A DNA stretch of 64,000 bases. It comes from CAZTHK01 sp964613215. GTDB lineage: Bacteria > Krumholzibacteriota > Krumholzibacteriia > Krumholzibacteriales > CAZTHK01. The stretch spans positions 4,451-68,450 of the forward strand of contig CAZTHK010000018.1 in assembly GCA_964613215.1 (NCBI GenBank), in the 5' to 3' direction. Below the pieces are notes generated by a model. It saw nothing but the letters and a program-made list of their open reading frames with translations. It did not search any database and had not been told where the DNA came from. Of this stretch, positions 25,334 through 33,937 are shown piece by piece. Made by a program: the position numbers and the translations under genes. Position 1 is the stretch's first letter. Each line of letters begins with the position of its first letter.

Positions 25334-26641
25334 TTAATAGGAGAAGAGTTCATAATGGATCTGTCGTTCCGGAACCCCGGCGGCGAGCAGATCAGCCTCA
25401 AGTTTCCTGATCATCGGCGGCGGGCCACAGATGAAAAACTCGCAGCGGGAGAGATTCCCCTCCAGCTTCCTCTGCAGCAGCTTGATGTCTATGTGTCCCG
25501 TCTCCAGCTCCTGGTGCGTTTCAACCCCGCTGAGCACGTGGACTACTTCGATGTGTCCCGCCCCTTCTATCTCTTCCCGTAGAGCTATATCCTTTTCGAA
25601 CCGGTTGCCCCAGAAGAGATAAGCCTCTCTTTCGGGCATCCTTTCCAGCTCGTCGATGATCCTCCTGAACGGAGTCACCCCGATTCCTCCGGCCAGCATC
25701 ACCACGGGACGCCGGGTGGTCAGGGCCTCCCGCCCGAAGACTCCGTAGGGGCCGTCTACCAGCAACCGGTCCCCCGGCTCCACCTTCTGAAGCCGGCCGG
25801 TCACCCGGCCGATGGCTTTCACCGTGATGCAGATCTCCCCGCTGGCGGGATCGTGCCTGGAGATGGTGAACGGCCTGGACGGGCATGTCCGGCAGCGTCT
25901 GAAGAAAGCAAACTGCGCAGCCGCAGGCCTCAGCCTTCTCCGGAGGGGCCTCATGGTGATATCGGTCACCCTGTCGGCGGCCTGCCGGGCGCTGACCACT
26001 TGGTAGACGGCGCTGAATACCCCCAGCCTTGCCGGGATCCGCCAGATATAGAATAGCCCCGCAGCAACGAACAGCCCCTGCCAGACATACCTGAGGCCGG
26101 TCCCGCCCAGCGTCACGCCGATGGGGTAGCCGTGAACGAAGGCCATGGGGAGCAGCAGGTAACTGCTCAGGTGAGTCAGATACCAGGTGTCCTGTCGCAT
26201 CCCGGACCGAAGGTAGACGCTTGAAACCACCAGATAGAGGAGAACTGCCAGAGCGGCTATGCCGAGGGGGACCAGGATGTGAAGTGGCTCAGGCAGACCG
26301 GTGGAGAAGAGCAGGATCCCTTTCTTCTCGAGATAGTATGGAGTGAGGAACACAGGATGCAGAAGAATCAGCAGCCCGACCGAGATACCGATCCACCGGT
26401 GGAGCCTGATCAGCCAGAGATAGTCGGGAGTGGCCCATCGCGCCGCCGCCTGGCGGTATCCCAGCAAAAACTGCCAGAAGATCAGCATGGTTCCGCACAG
26501 CGAACCTATCTTGGCCAGAAGCTTCCAGGCATTCAGCTGAACCGAGGGCTCGTTGAGGCGTATGAAGAAGGCCGGCGCGGCCGAGGTCGCCGCGATCAGG
26601 CACACCAGCATGATCTTTCTTCGTATCAGCGGGTTGCGCAT
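25334..26641 (-). CDS. Ferric-reductase-like transmembrane flavocytochrome
   Basis: The protein is 435 aa. The N-terminal half (about residues 5-210) has six hydrophobic segments with paired histidines (WLIRLHRWIGISVGLLILLHP, LTHLSSYLLLPMAFVHG) typical of the heme-b ferric reductase/YedZ-type membrane domain. The C-terminal half is a ferredoxin-NADP reductase-like module: an FAD region RPFTISRHDP and an NAD region VVMLAGGIGVTPF with terminal CGPPPMI. It would move electrons from NAD(P)H across the membrane to iron or another acceptor. It is convergent with the transporter gene. The start at 26641 has AAGGAG in front. The 248 nt between its stop and the transporter hold only weak hairpins. Confidence 0.88.
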   Translation of the reverse strand: MRNPLIRRKIMLVCLIAATSAAPAFFIRLNEPSVQLNAWKLLAKIGSLCGTMLIFWQFLLGYRQAAARWATPDYLWLIRLHRWIGISVGLLILLHPVFLTPYYLEKKGILLFSTGLPEPLHILVPLGIAALAVLLYLVVSSVYLRSGMRQDTWYLTHLSSYLLLPMAFVHGYPIGVTLGGTGLRYVWQGLFVAAGLFYIWRIPARLGVFSAVYQVVSARQAADRVTDITMRPLRRRLRPAAAQFAFFRRCRTCPSRPFTISRHDPASGEICITVKAIGRVTGRLQKVEPGDRLLVDGPYGVFGREALTTRRPVVMLAGGIGVTPFRRIIDELERMPEREAYLFWGNRFEKDIALREEIEGAGHIEVVHVLSGVETHQELETGHIDIKLLQRKLEGNLSRCEFFICGPPPMIRKLEADLLAAGVPERQIHYELFSY

Positions 26642-26974
26642 CGCACTCCTTCGTAAGAGGGGGGGGTATGTCTGTGTATTTCGAAGTTGCCATTCATTAA
26701 ATTTTTAACCTGCCACTTATTAAGCCCTTTCTGTTGTTGTCGGGCTAGCATACCAGAGCGGCAGTTTTGATTCAACGATTCGAGCACATTTTTCTCAAAT
26801 TATCAAAACATAATCAGTACCCGCTTCTTTCCGGTGGGCTTGCCTTCCACTGTCAGGCAATGGATAAACTGAACATTATCAATCAAATCTGCTTGCCCCT
26901 GATGTTCGTCCTTACGACAGGCATCGGCGGCAACACCAAGCATGCCCCGTTCGGATTCCGTTGCTGGGCTACTA
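26642..26974. other. Intergenic stretch without a convincing gene
   Basis: This stretch lies between the divergent end of the ferric-reductase-like gene and the stop of the isochorismatase-family gene. The only structure that I see is a modest hairpin AGCCC...GGGCT at about 26730-26754. Short frames on both strands lack ribosome binding sites. Confidence 0.5.
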
Positions 26975-27634
26975 CTACTTTGTGAGCTGCGCTTCAATAT
27001 CGGCGCAGGTTGTCACGTAAGAAAAGCCAAACGCGAGGTTAAGGAGACTGGCCAGATGCATCTCTTCACTGATGGAACCGGTTCCATCCGCGGGGAAGAA
27101 CACACGGTAGTCCCGGTAGTATGCATCCCTTGCCGTCGATTCGCAGCACAGGTTGGTCATAATACCGGAGATGACAAGGTCTTCTACCTTTAAGCAGCGC
27201 AACACAGTCTCCAGATCCGTGTTGTAGAAAGCCGAGTACCGGTGTTTGGAAACCACCTTTTCGCCCGGCATCGGAGCCAAATCCGGATGAATCCCGCTCT
27301 CGGGGCTGCCTTCGATGCACTTGCCCTGCCACCACCATCCCATAATCCCGCTGTCGAGATCAGCAGGATGGTGAACGTGCCGGGTAAAGATCACGGGGCG
27401 CCCTGCCCGGCGAAAGGAAAGTGCCAGGCGTTTTACCATCGGCAGGATTGCTACTCCGCCACAGGTGAAGGTGGGCGATGCGGGATCAAGGAAAAAGTGC
27501 TGCATGTCTATCACCAGCAGGGCACTCGCTGTAGCTTTTAACCGCATCCCGTGCTGGTTGTAAGAACGTATCCGCTTCAACCAGGCCACGGCTTTAGATT
27601 CTATATTTTCGGCCGTCGCATATGGTTCCACCAT
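26975..27634 (-). CDS. Isochorismatase-family cysteine hydrolase
   Basis: I chose the ATG at 27634 because GGAGG lies 5 nt upstream; an ATG at 27649 overlaps that site. The product is 219 aa. Family features are an N-terminal LLVIDMQHFFLDP with the catalytic Asp, VVSKHRYSAFYNTDLE with the Lys, and ISGIMTNLCCESTARDAYYRDY with the nucleophilic Cys. These form the Asp-Lys-Cys triad of the isochorismatase/nicotinamidase superfamily. The tryptophans in GIMGWWWQGK are near the substrate loop and are unusual. The substrate cannot be told; candidates are an amide, carbamate or isochorismate-like ether. It appears to be transcribed alone. Confidence 0.9.
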   Translation of the reverse strand: MVEPYATAENIESKAVAWLKRIRSYNQHGMRLKATASALLVIDMQHFFLDPASPTFTCGGVAILPMVKRLALSFRRAGRPVIFTRHVHHPADLDSGIMGWWWQGKCIEGSPESGIHPDLAPMPGEKVVSKHRYSAFYNTDLETVLRCLKVEDLVISGIMTNLCCESTARDAYYRDYRVFFPADGTGSISEEMHLASLLNLAFGFSYVTTCADIEAQLTK

Positions 27635-27820
27635 TTTTCCTCCAGTCATTATCTTCTTTTGTCAACGGTCCCGATAAGCGTTGAACAGTACTCGCCCGCT
27701 TATATGGAATAGTCAGATTGGTCCCTCTATAACCGTCCAGCAGTGAATGTCTGCTGCGTAGATCTGTTAGATAATTGCAGTATAATCTCACTGTATAATA
27801 CTATCAAACCTGATTTATTA

Positions 27821-29824
27821 TCACAATATACTAAGCGGATCCACATCCCACTGCAGGTCGGTGCGCTTGATGGCGGAGAGGGCTCTGGTACTTTCTGCGA
27901 TTATCTCCCGCTTTCCGGAGTCGGGCAGTGATTTTGCCCTTACTATAATGTGCATACGGTATTTACCCCTGAGTTTCTCTATCAGTGCCGGGGCGGGGCC
28001 CAGTATCTCTATTCCGGTGCCGCACGATTTCTCCAGATTCTCCGCTACCTTCTCTGCTCCCTTGCGGACATTCGAATGGGAAGATGAGGATAGGGTAAGC
28101 AGTATGAGCTCACCGGCCGGGGGATATCCCAGATCCTTTCTGAAATCCAGCTCCACCCCTGCAAAACCCGGGAAGTCGAACCTGGCCAGATGCTTGAACA
28201 CGTAGTTTTCAGGGGAGTAGGTCTGAACGATTACCCTTCCCCTTTCCTTCCCCCGGCCTGTTCTGCCGGCGGCCTGGTAGAGCAACTGGAATGTTCTCTC
28301 CGCAGCCCTGTAGTCGGGAAAGCCCAGTCCAAGATCGGCAAGCAGCACACCCACCACAGTCACCCCGGGATAGTGATGCCCCTTGGCTACCATCTGGGTA
28401 CCCAGAAGGATGTTGGCCTCTTCTTCCGAGAATGTCTCAAGTACCTTCCGGTGGCCGCTCTTTCCCCTGGTGGTGTCGAAATCCATCCTGGCTATCCTGG
28501 CCCCTGGCAGCAGGTTTGAGAGCTCCATCTCAACTCTCTGGGTACCAGAGCCTGCGTAACGCATGGCGAACTCCCCGCACTTCCTGCATTTCTCCGGAGG
28601 CTTTATTTCATAATCACAGTAGTGGCATCTGAGCCTGTGTCCCCGGCTGTGGTAGGTAAGGGATATGGAGCAATTGGGGCATTTCTCGATATAACCGCAT
28701 TCCCTGCACTGGGTATAATTGGCATGTCCCCTCCTGTTATGCAGCACTATCGCCTGCTCCCCCCTGTTGATACAACCCTCCAGGGAACTCAGCAGTTCAT
28801 CTGAAAAAAGTTCCTTCTTCCCCCTCATATCAACCAGCTCCAGGTCGGGCATGTTCTTTTTCAGCGGCCGGGAACGAAGCTGCAGGTATTCGATCTTCCC
28901 CCGGTTAGCTTTACCGTAGCTCTCCAGAGACGGAGTGGCAGAGCCAAGGACCAGCACGCACTTTTCCAGCTCAGCTCTCCGCTCGGCTACTGAAACGGCA
29001 TGATAGTGTGGCTTCTCCTCCTGCTTGAATGAGTTGTCCTGCTCCTCATCCACAACTATTACAGAAAGGTTTTCCAGGGGAACAAAAACAGCCGAACGCG
29101 GTCCTATAACTACACTTACCTCTCCCCTCCTGGCCCTCTGCCAGATGGTATGCCGCTGGGCTCCGGTAAGTCGGCTGTGAAGCACAGCCACTCTGTCTCC
29201 GAATCTCCTTCTGAACCTTGCGGTAGTCTGGGGGATGAGGGCGATTTCCGGTATCAGCACCAGCGCACTTTTTCTCCGGTTGAGAGCTTCCTCTATGGCG
29301 CGGAGGTAAACTTCGGTCTTTCCGCTCCCGGTTACACCGTGGAGGAGGAAAACCCTGTTCTCTCCCTTCAAGATAGCTTCCTTTATCCTGCCGAATGCCT
29401 CCTGCTGCTCCCTGTTAAGAATGGGGGATTCGATCTCGGAGGGGAACTTATCTCTGTCTTTCTCTGACTTGAAACGGCCCTCCCCCTTGAGGCTTGCCGG
29501 CAGCATTGCTCTCAGAACCTCTCCCATGGTATGCACATAGTGGCGGGACATCCATTCGGCCAGGCGCATGAGGTTTTCATCCAGCAGGGGCCGGGGGTCG
29601 ACCAGCTTGTCTATCTCCCTGAGCTTGAACTTTACCCCTCCCCTCTGCCCGGGGAAGGAGACAGCATAGCCGGTCAATTTCCTTCTGCCGAATGGTACCG
29701 TTACCCTGCACCCGCAGCTTATCTTTTCCTCAAGACCCCGGGGACACCGGTAGGTGAACAGCTTATCCACAGGGAGGGGGAGGGCTACGTCGACCAGTGA
29801 TGATTTGCCCGGTTTCTCTGTCAT
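27821..29824 (-). CDS. priA: Primosomal protein N' (replication restart helicase PriA)
   Basis: The protein is 667 aa. PriA reloads the replisome at stalled forks. The N-terminal DNA-binding domain (about 1-110) is followed by a superfamily 2 helicase with Walker A LLHGVTGSGKTEVYL and the DEEQ-type box VVDEEQDNSFKQEE. Helicase motifs continue in GSATPSLES and QMVAKGHHYPGVTVVG. The PriA zinc region has the expected cysteine cluster: CRECGYIEKCPNCS, then CHYCDYEIKPPEKCRKCG. The C-terminal domain is present. Length and motif order match complete, functional PriA. It is monocistronic as far as can be seen, with its start near the structured intergenic region. Confidence 0.96.
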   Translation of the reverse strand: MTEKPGKSSLVDVALPLPVDKLFTYRCPRGLEEKISCGCRVTVPFGRRKLTGYAVSFPGQRGGVKFKLREIDKLVDPRPLLDENLMRLAEWMSRHYVHTMGEVLRAMLPASLKGEGRFKSEKDRDKFPSEIESPILNREQQEAFGRIKEAILKGENRVFLLHGVTGSGKTEVYLRAIEEALNRRKSALVLIPEIALIPQTTARFRRRFGDRVAVLHSRLTGAQRHTIWQRARRGEVSVVIGPRSAVFVPLENLSVIVVDEEQDNSFKQEEKPHYHAVSVAERRAELEKCVLVLGSATPSLESYGKANRGKIEYLQLRSRPLKKNMPDLELVDMRGKKELFSDELLSSLEGCINRGEQAIVLHNRRGHANYTQCRECGYIEKCPNCSISLTYHSRGHRLRCHYCDYEIKPPEKCRKCGEFAMRYAGSGTQRVEMELSNLLPGARIARMDFDTTRGKSGHRKVLETFSEEEANILLGTQMVAKGHHYPGVTVVGVLLADLGLGFPDYRAAERTFQLLYQAAGRTGRGKERGRVIVQTYSPENYVFKHLARFDFPGFAGVELDFRKDLGYPPAGELILLTLSSSSHSNVRKGAEKVAENLEKSCGTGIEILGPAPALIEKLRGKYRMHIIVRAKSLPDSGKREIIAESTRALSAIKRTDLQWDVDPLSIL

Positions 29825-29942
29825 AATAACACCATTATAATGCTCATATGCCCGGGCAACAATCTAAAACCGGCCTGGATTTTCTCTAAAACACAGGCCT
29901 GGGGTCTATTGCCTGTAATACAATCACTTAGCAGGATATGTT

Positions 29943-30160
29943 CATAGGTTGAACGGATAATTAAGTAGAAGTTCATACCTGTGATCGGCATCTCAGAATC
30001 CTCGCCCTGTGATCAGGCGTGGTTTCTTGATTCGAAGAATCAAATAGTGCGAACCCGGGGTTGGAACCGCGATCTTCCCGGTCGGCGAGAAATCGACCGC
30101 GGTTTTCACTGAACCTCAACGAATGGTTAAAGATCACAGAATCGCGGTAATATGAACTTT
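29943..30160. other. Structured, gene-free intergenic region; candidate non-coding RNA
   Basis: The 490 nt between priA and the response regulator gene hold no credible ORF but many inverted repeats: TTGATTC-GAA-GAATCAA (30027-30043), CGCC...GGCG at about 30003-30019, CGGTCG...CGACCG near 30080-30100 enclosed by CCGCG/CGCGG, and the long-range pair TGTGATC/GATCACA. This density is above what I see in other gaps here. Strand and function are unknown. Confidence 0.35.
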
Positions 30161-30183
30161 CAGGAGCTAAGAGCCATAATACA

Positions 30184-30217
30184 ATACATGCAGGAAGCTG
30201 CCGCTTCCTGCATGTAT
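30184..30217. terminator. Perfect 15-bp stem-loop, possible terminator of the signalling operon
   Basis: The arms ATACATGCAGGAAGC and its exact complement flank a TGCC loop. It lies about 100 nt beyond the 3' end of the minus-strand receiver gene, where a terminator is expected, but the tail on that strand (TTGTATTATGG) is only partly T-rich. It could also belong to the structured region beside it. Confidence 0.45.
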
Positions 30218-30314
30218 CGATAACGGTTGGAACGGATCAAAATATTACCACCCTGCCCCGCCCGTCTTGCTTATCCAATTGTGCCGCATATATGGATGTC
30301 ACTGCGGCCCAGTT

Positions 30315-30692
30315 CTACTTGGCATACTCCAGCAGTTCCTGGATTCTTTCTATAAGCTTGTTGGGGCTGAAGGGCTTGATTACATAATCCTCCGCCCCCA
30401 CCTCGTAACCCAGTCTCTTGTCGATATCCCTCCCCTTGGCGGTAAGCAGGACTATGGGTATATTCTTGGTTACCGGATTCGACTTCAGTATCCTGCAGGC
30501 CTCATACCCGTCTATCCTGGGCATCATTATATCCAGCACTATCAGGTCCGGCTGTTCCTTCCTGGCTTTGTCCACCGCCTCTTCACCATTGGCGGCGGTC
30601 ACCACCTGGTAGCCCTCCGCTCCCAGGCTGAATTCCAGAATCTGAGTAATGTTTACCTCATCATCTACTACCAGGATCTTTCCCTTTTTCAT
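30315..30692 (-). CDS. Single-domain response regulator (CheY-like receiver)
   Basis: The protein is 125 aa and consists of one receiver domain: acidic pair in KILVVDDEVN, phospho-acceptor Asp in LIVLDIMMPRIDGYE, Thr in IVLLTAKG and Lys in DYVIKPFSP. There is no output domain, so it passes phosphate or acts by protein contact. It is the last gene of a five-gene signalling operon and overlaps the stop of the giant kinase gene upstream by 4 nt, which makes that kinase a likely partner. Confidence 0.93.
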   Translation of the reverse strand: MKKGKILVVDDEVNITQILEFSLGAEGYQVVTAANGEEAVDKARKEQPDLIVLDIMMPRIDGYEACRILKSNPVTKNIPIVLLTAKGRDIDKRLGYEVGAEDYVIKPFSPNKLIERIQELLEYAK

Positions 30693-33600
30693 GTGACACC
30701 CTCCTTGATGGATTCACTCTGCTGTTTGTGTTCGTTAATTTCTTCTTCGGCATCTGCACTTTCCCCTTTACCTTCTTCACCCCTGCCCGTACTTTTACAG
30801 ATAAATTCGATATCCTCTATTTCGTCCAGCGACTTTATGAATGCGCTTACCACCCGGGGATCGAATTTCTTCCCGATCCCCTTGATTATTTCATTTTTGG
30901 CTTCGTCGATGGAGTAACATCGCCTGTAGGGGCCTTCCGATACCAGGGCTCTGAATGAATCGATAACATTAATTATCCTGGCCTCCAGCGGTATCTCGTA
31001 ACCCTTCAACCCGTTAGGATATCCGCTTCCATCGAAGTTCTCATGATGATTCCTTATAATTCTCATGATCCGCTGCTCCAGCCCCATGGGTGAGGCCAGG
31101 GCATAACCGATATCGGTGTGCTGCTTGAGCTTCTCCCACTCATTTTCGGAAAGCTTCTCCTTCTTTGCTCTTATGCTTCTGGGCACCTTCATCATACCCA
31201 GATCGTACATACTCATCCCCAGCCGCAGGGCGGTAAGTGAATGCTCATCCAGATTCAGCCGCTCGCCCACCGTTACTGCCAGAAGGGTAAGGATGGAAAG
31301 TTTCCTCGCTCCCCACTCCTCCCTTACATCCAGGATAGAGTTCATGGCCCCCTTGAGCCTCTCGAAGTTGGAGGAAACCTTCTGGAAGGCGAACAGCTTC
31401 TGCAGCATTCCCATGATCACCGGAGCCAGTGACTTCATTAGATCCATATCCACACTGGTAAATTTGGTGTCTTCGATCCGGTCGCTTACATTGAGCACTC
31501 CTGCTACCCTGTCTCCCTCTTTCAGCGGAACTGAAATAAATGATTTGGTCCAGTAGAACTCAGAGTTGTTGGCCATCCCCAGATCCCGGTCATTCTCGAT
31601 ATCGGAGACCAGCAGGGCTCTTCCCTCCTGCGCTACCGCTCCGGCAATCCGGTCGCCCACCTCCAGCCTGGTATTCTGAACGAACTCTGGATCGATCCCC
31701 TTGGCCGCCACTATCCTGAGAATATCCTGCTCCGGTTCCAGCAGCATGATGGAAGCTTTCCTGGCCTGCATGAATTCCGCCAGCATCTCTACCACCAGGG
31801 TGAGATACCGATCCCTTTCGAACCGGATGGGACCCATGAAACCATCCTCCGGGAGCTTCCTTATAACCACATCCTTAACCGGCAGCAGCACCACGAACTT
31901 GGCTCCCGCCTCCTTGACATTTTCCACCCATATCTTGCCCTCATGCCAACTCACTATGTTCTTGCAGATGGCCAGCCCCAGACCGGACCCACCATACTCC
32001 CTGGTATCGCTGGCATCGGCCTGATGGAACCGGTCGAATATCTTATCCAGCTGATCTTCGGGGATACCTCTGCCGGTATCCTGAACAGTGATCCTTACCG
32101 AAGAAGCCTCCTCCTCCAGGCCAATGGTGATCTTGCCTCCCCGGGGGGTGAATTTCAGGGCATTGTTTAGCAGGTTGTGAATCAGTTGAAGTATCAGCTT
32201 TCTGTCCGCATCCATGGTTACCGGCTTGCGGGGCATCTTGAGCTCCAGGTTGATCTCGCCGGCAATGAAATGGTTGTTCAGTTCGTTCCGGGCTTCTTCT
32301 ATTAATTCGTTCAGGTTACAACGGGATTTCTCCACCTTGATATATCCGGTCTCCATATTGGAGTAGCTGAGGATGTTGTCCACCAGCCCGATCAGTCTCT
32401 CACTCTCCTCATTCATCACATTGAGAAAATCCCTGATGGTCCCCGGCTCTATCGACTTCAGATTATTCAGCATGGTTTCTATATACGCCATAAGTGTAGT
32501 GAGGGGGGTGCGCAGCTCGTGAGATACAATAGAAAGGAAGTTGGATTTGAGACGATTAACGCTGGTAAGCTCTTCATTACGAACGGACAGGACCCTCTCC
32601 TTATCCATCAGGCTGTTCTCCATCTTTTCCCTCTGGAATATCTGAAGGACCTTCATTGAGTAGTACTCGAAAACATTCAACAGGCCGTCATCCGGCACAT
32701 GGCAGAAGAAGCCGGCGGTAAGAAAAGCCTTGACCATACCCTGATGTTCCACCGGCATAATCACTACTACGCCATTTCTCCCATCGAAAGCGGAGGGGAT
32801 AAAGGCTCTCTCCTGCTGCTGCAGCACTTTGGCATCTACGGCATAACCGCTGCCGGCTCTGCTGCTCTCCCCGCAAATTCTACTGAACACCTCTTCCTTG
32901 ACCGAATACCTGGAAACCGGGATAGCATCCATGTCCTCCAGGCCGTGTCCCGCCTTGACCTCGTATACTTCATCGCCTGACTTAAGTGTTCTGAGAATTA
33001 CAAATTCGGCACCACTCTCCCTGGCCGATTCCTTCATAACCTGCTGATATAATTTTTCGAAATCATCACTGAGTACTATCTTTCTCTCCATATCCACTGG
33101 TGGTCTCATGGGGTGTCCGGGATACCCTTCACCACCCTGAATATCTCCCCTGAAAGGGATCACATCGCTGCCTCCCATTCCGGCGGCTGCAGATGAAACA
33201 GCCGCCGGGGTAACCAGCAGCAGGAAAATACCACCGGTGTCGCAGAGAAACATCACCTTCTCCCAGAAGGGGCCTCCTCCCCGGATTCCCACCACCGCAA
33301 GACCCATCAGAATGGTGCCCACTGTAATCATTGCCATGGAAGAGCCAAATACTAAAGTTCGTGCTCTGGCTGGAGCCTTTCTCTCCCACAGTGCTCCGGC
33401 CAGGAAACCCACCGGTGCAAATATGGAGAATGAACAAACCGAAGCCACCACTATATTGGTGGCGGTGTTATGCCACAACAGGGAAAACAGGATTCCGCCC
33501 ATTATCAATCCTATGGCCACCCCGGCTGCCTGGATTATCCTGTTGGCACCCCGGATGGTGTCTAAATATGCACCGCCTCCCACTCCGTAATCCACCTCTC

Positions 33601-33919
33601 CGGGAATGAAGGTGATGATGCAGTAAAGTCCCCCCATCCCGGTCAGACAGGAGAACAGGCCTCCCCACTGAGCCATACCCGACGGTACCAGCAGATACAC
33701 TGCCCGGGAGAGAACTATCATAACCAGCCCGGCTGTAAACCTTTTATTAATAACGGAACTTTTTCCGTATGCTGCTGTGCTGCTTTTTCTCCGGTTCACA
33801 CCCTGTTTTTCTATTACACTCCGGGCTATATATGAAAATACCGCCAGGCCCATCATGAAGGCGTAGGTTGCTACTCCACCTTCTCCTGACAAAACGTTAT
33901 CCGCTATAGCAAACATCAT
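30689..33919 (-). CDS. Giant membrane histidine kinase with GAF and degenerate HD-GYP domains
   Basis: The protein is 1076 aa. About eight hydrophobic segments fill residues 10-250. A GAF-like region (about 290-430) leads to a histidine kinase: H-box SHELRTPLTTLMAY with His near 467, then HATPase motifs (GRGIPEDQLDKIFDRF, GGSGLGLAICKN) to about 685. A second GAF domain (about 715-850) precedes an HD-GYP-type domain (about 885-1040) that keeps NHHENFDGSGYP. Its first metal motif, normally HD, reads YDLGMMKVP near residue 901, so the first His is lost and phosphodiesterase activity is doubtful. It is paralogous to the gene upstream (18-nt gap) and probably arose by tandem duplication. Confidence 0.92.
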   Translation of the reverse strand: MMFAIADNVLSGEGGVATYAFMMGLAVFSYIARSVIEKQGVNRRKSSTAAYGKSSVINKRFTAGLVMIVLSRAVYLLVPSGMAQWGGLFSCLTGMGGLYCIITFIPGEVDYGVGGGAYLDTIRGANRIIQAAGVAIGLIMGGILFSLLWHNTATNIVVASVCSFSIFAPVGFLAGALWERKAPARARTLVFGSSMAMITVGTILMGLAVVGIRGGGPFWEKVMFLCDTGGIFLLLVTPAAVSSAAAGMGGSDVIPFRGDIQGGEGYPGHPMRPPVDMERKIVLSDDFEKLYQQVMKESARESGAEFVILRTLKSGDEVYEVKAGHGLEDMDAIPVSRYSVKEEVFSRICGESSRAGSGYAVDAKVLQQQERAFIPSAFDGRNGVVVIMPVEHQGMVKAFLTAGFFCHVPDDGLLNVFEYYSMKVLQIFQREKMENSLMDKERVLSVRNEELTSVNRLKSNFLSIVSHELRTPLTTLMAYIETMLNNLKSIEPGTIRDFLNVMNEESERLIGLVDNILSYSNMETGYIKVEKSRCNLNELIEEARNELNNHFIAGEINLELKMPRKPVTMDADRKLILQLIHNLLNNALKFTPRGGKITIGLEEEASSVRITVQDTGRGIPEDQLDKIFDRFHQADASDTREYGGSGLGLAICKNIVSWHEGKIWVENVKEAGAKFVVLLPVKDVVIRKLPEDGFMGPIRFERDRYLTLVVEMLAEFMQARKASIMLLEPEQDILRIVAAKGIDPEFVQNTRLEVGDRIAGAVAQEGRALLVSDIENDRDLGMANNSEFYWTKSFISVPLKEGDRVAGVLNVSDRIEDTKFTSVDMDLMKSLAPVIMGMLQKLFAFQKVSSNFERLKGAMNSILDVREEWGARKLSILTLLAVTVGERLNLDEHSLTALRLGMSMYDLGMMKVPRSIRAKKEKLSENEWEKLKQHTDIGYALASPMGLEQRIMRIIRNHHENFDGSGYPNGLKGYEIPLEARIINVIDSFRALVSEGPYRRCYSIDEAKNEIIKGIGKKFDPRVVSAFIKSLDEIEDIEFICKSTGRGEEGKGESADAEEEINEHKQQSESIKEGVT

Positions 33920-33937
33920 ATTCTATCTTCCCGGCTC

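Noticed and set aside
26803..26997. 64-aa minus-strand frame just after the isochorismatase-family gene
   Set aside because: Protein-like in places, but no ribosome binding site, overlapping the end of the gene before it; too little support.
30048..30120. tRNA-like GGTTGGAACC near the structured intergenic region
   Set aside because: The T-arm consensus GGTTCGAATCC is not met and no acceptor stem or anticodon arm can be drawn.
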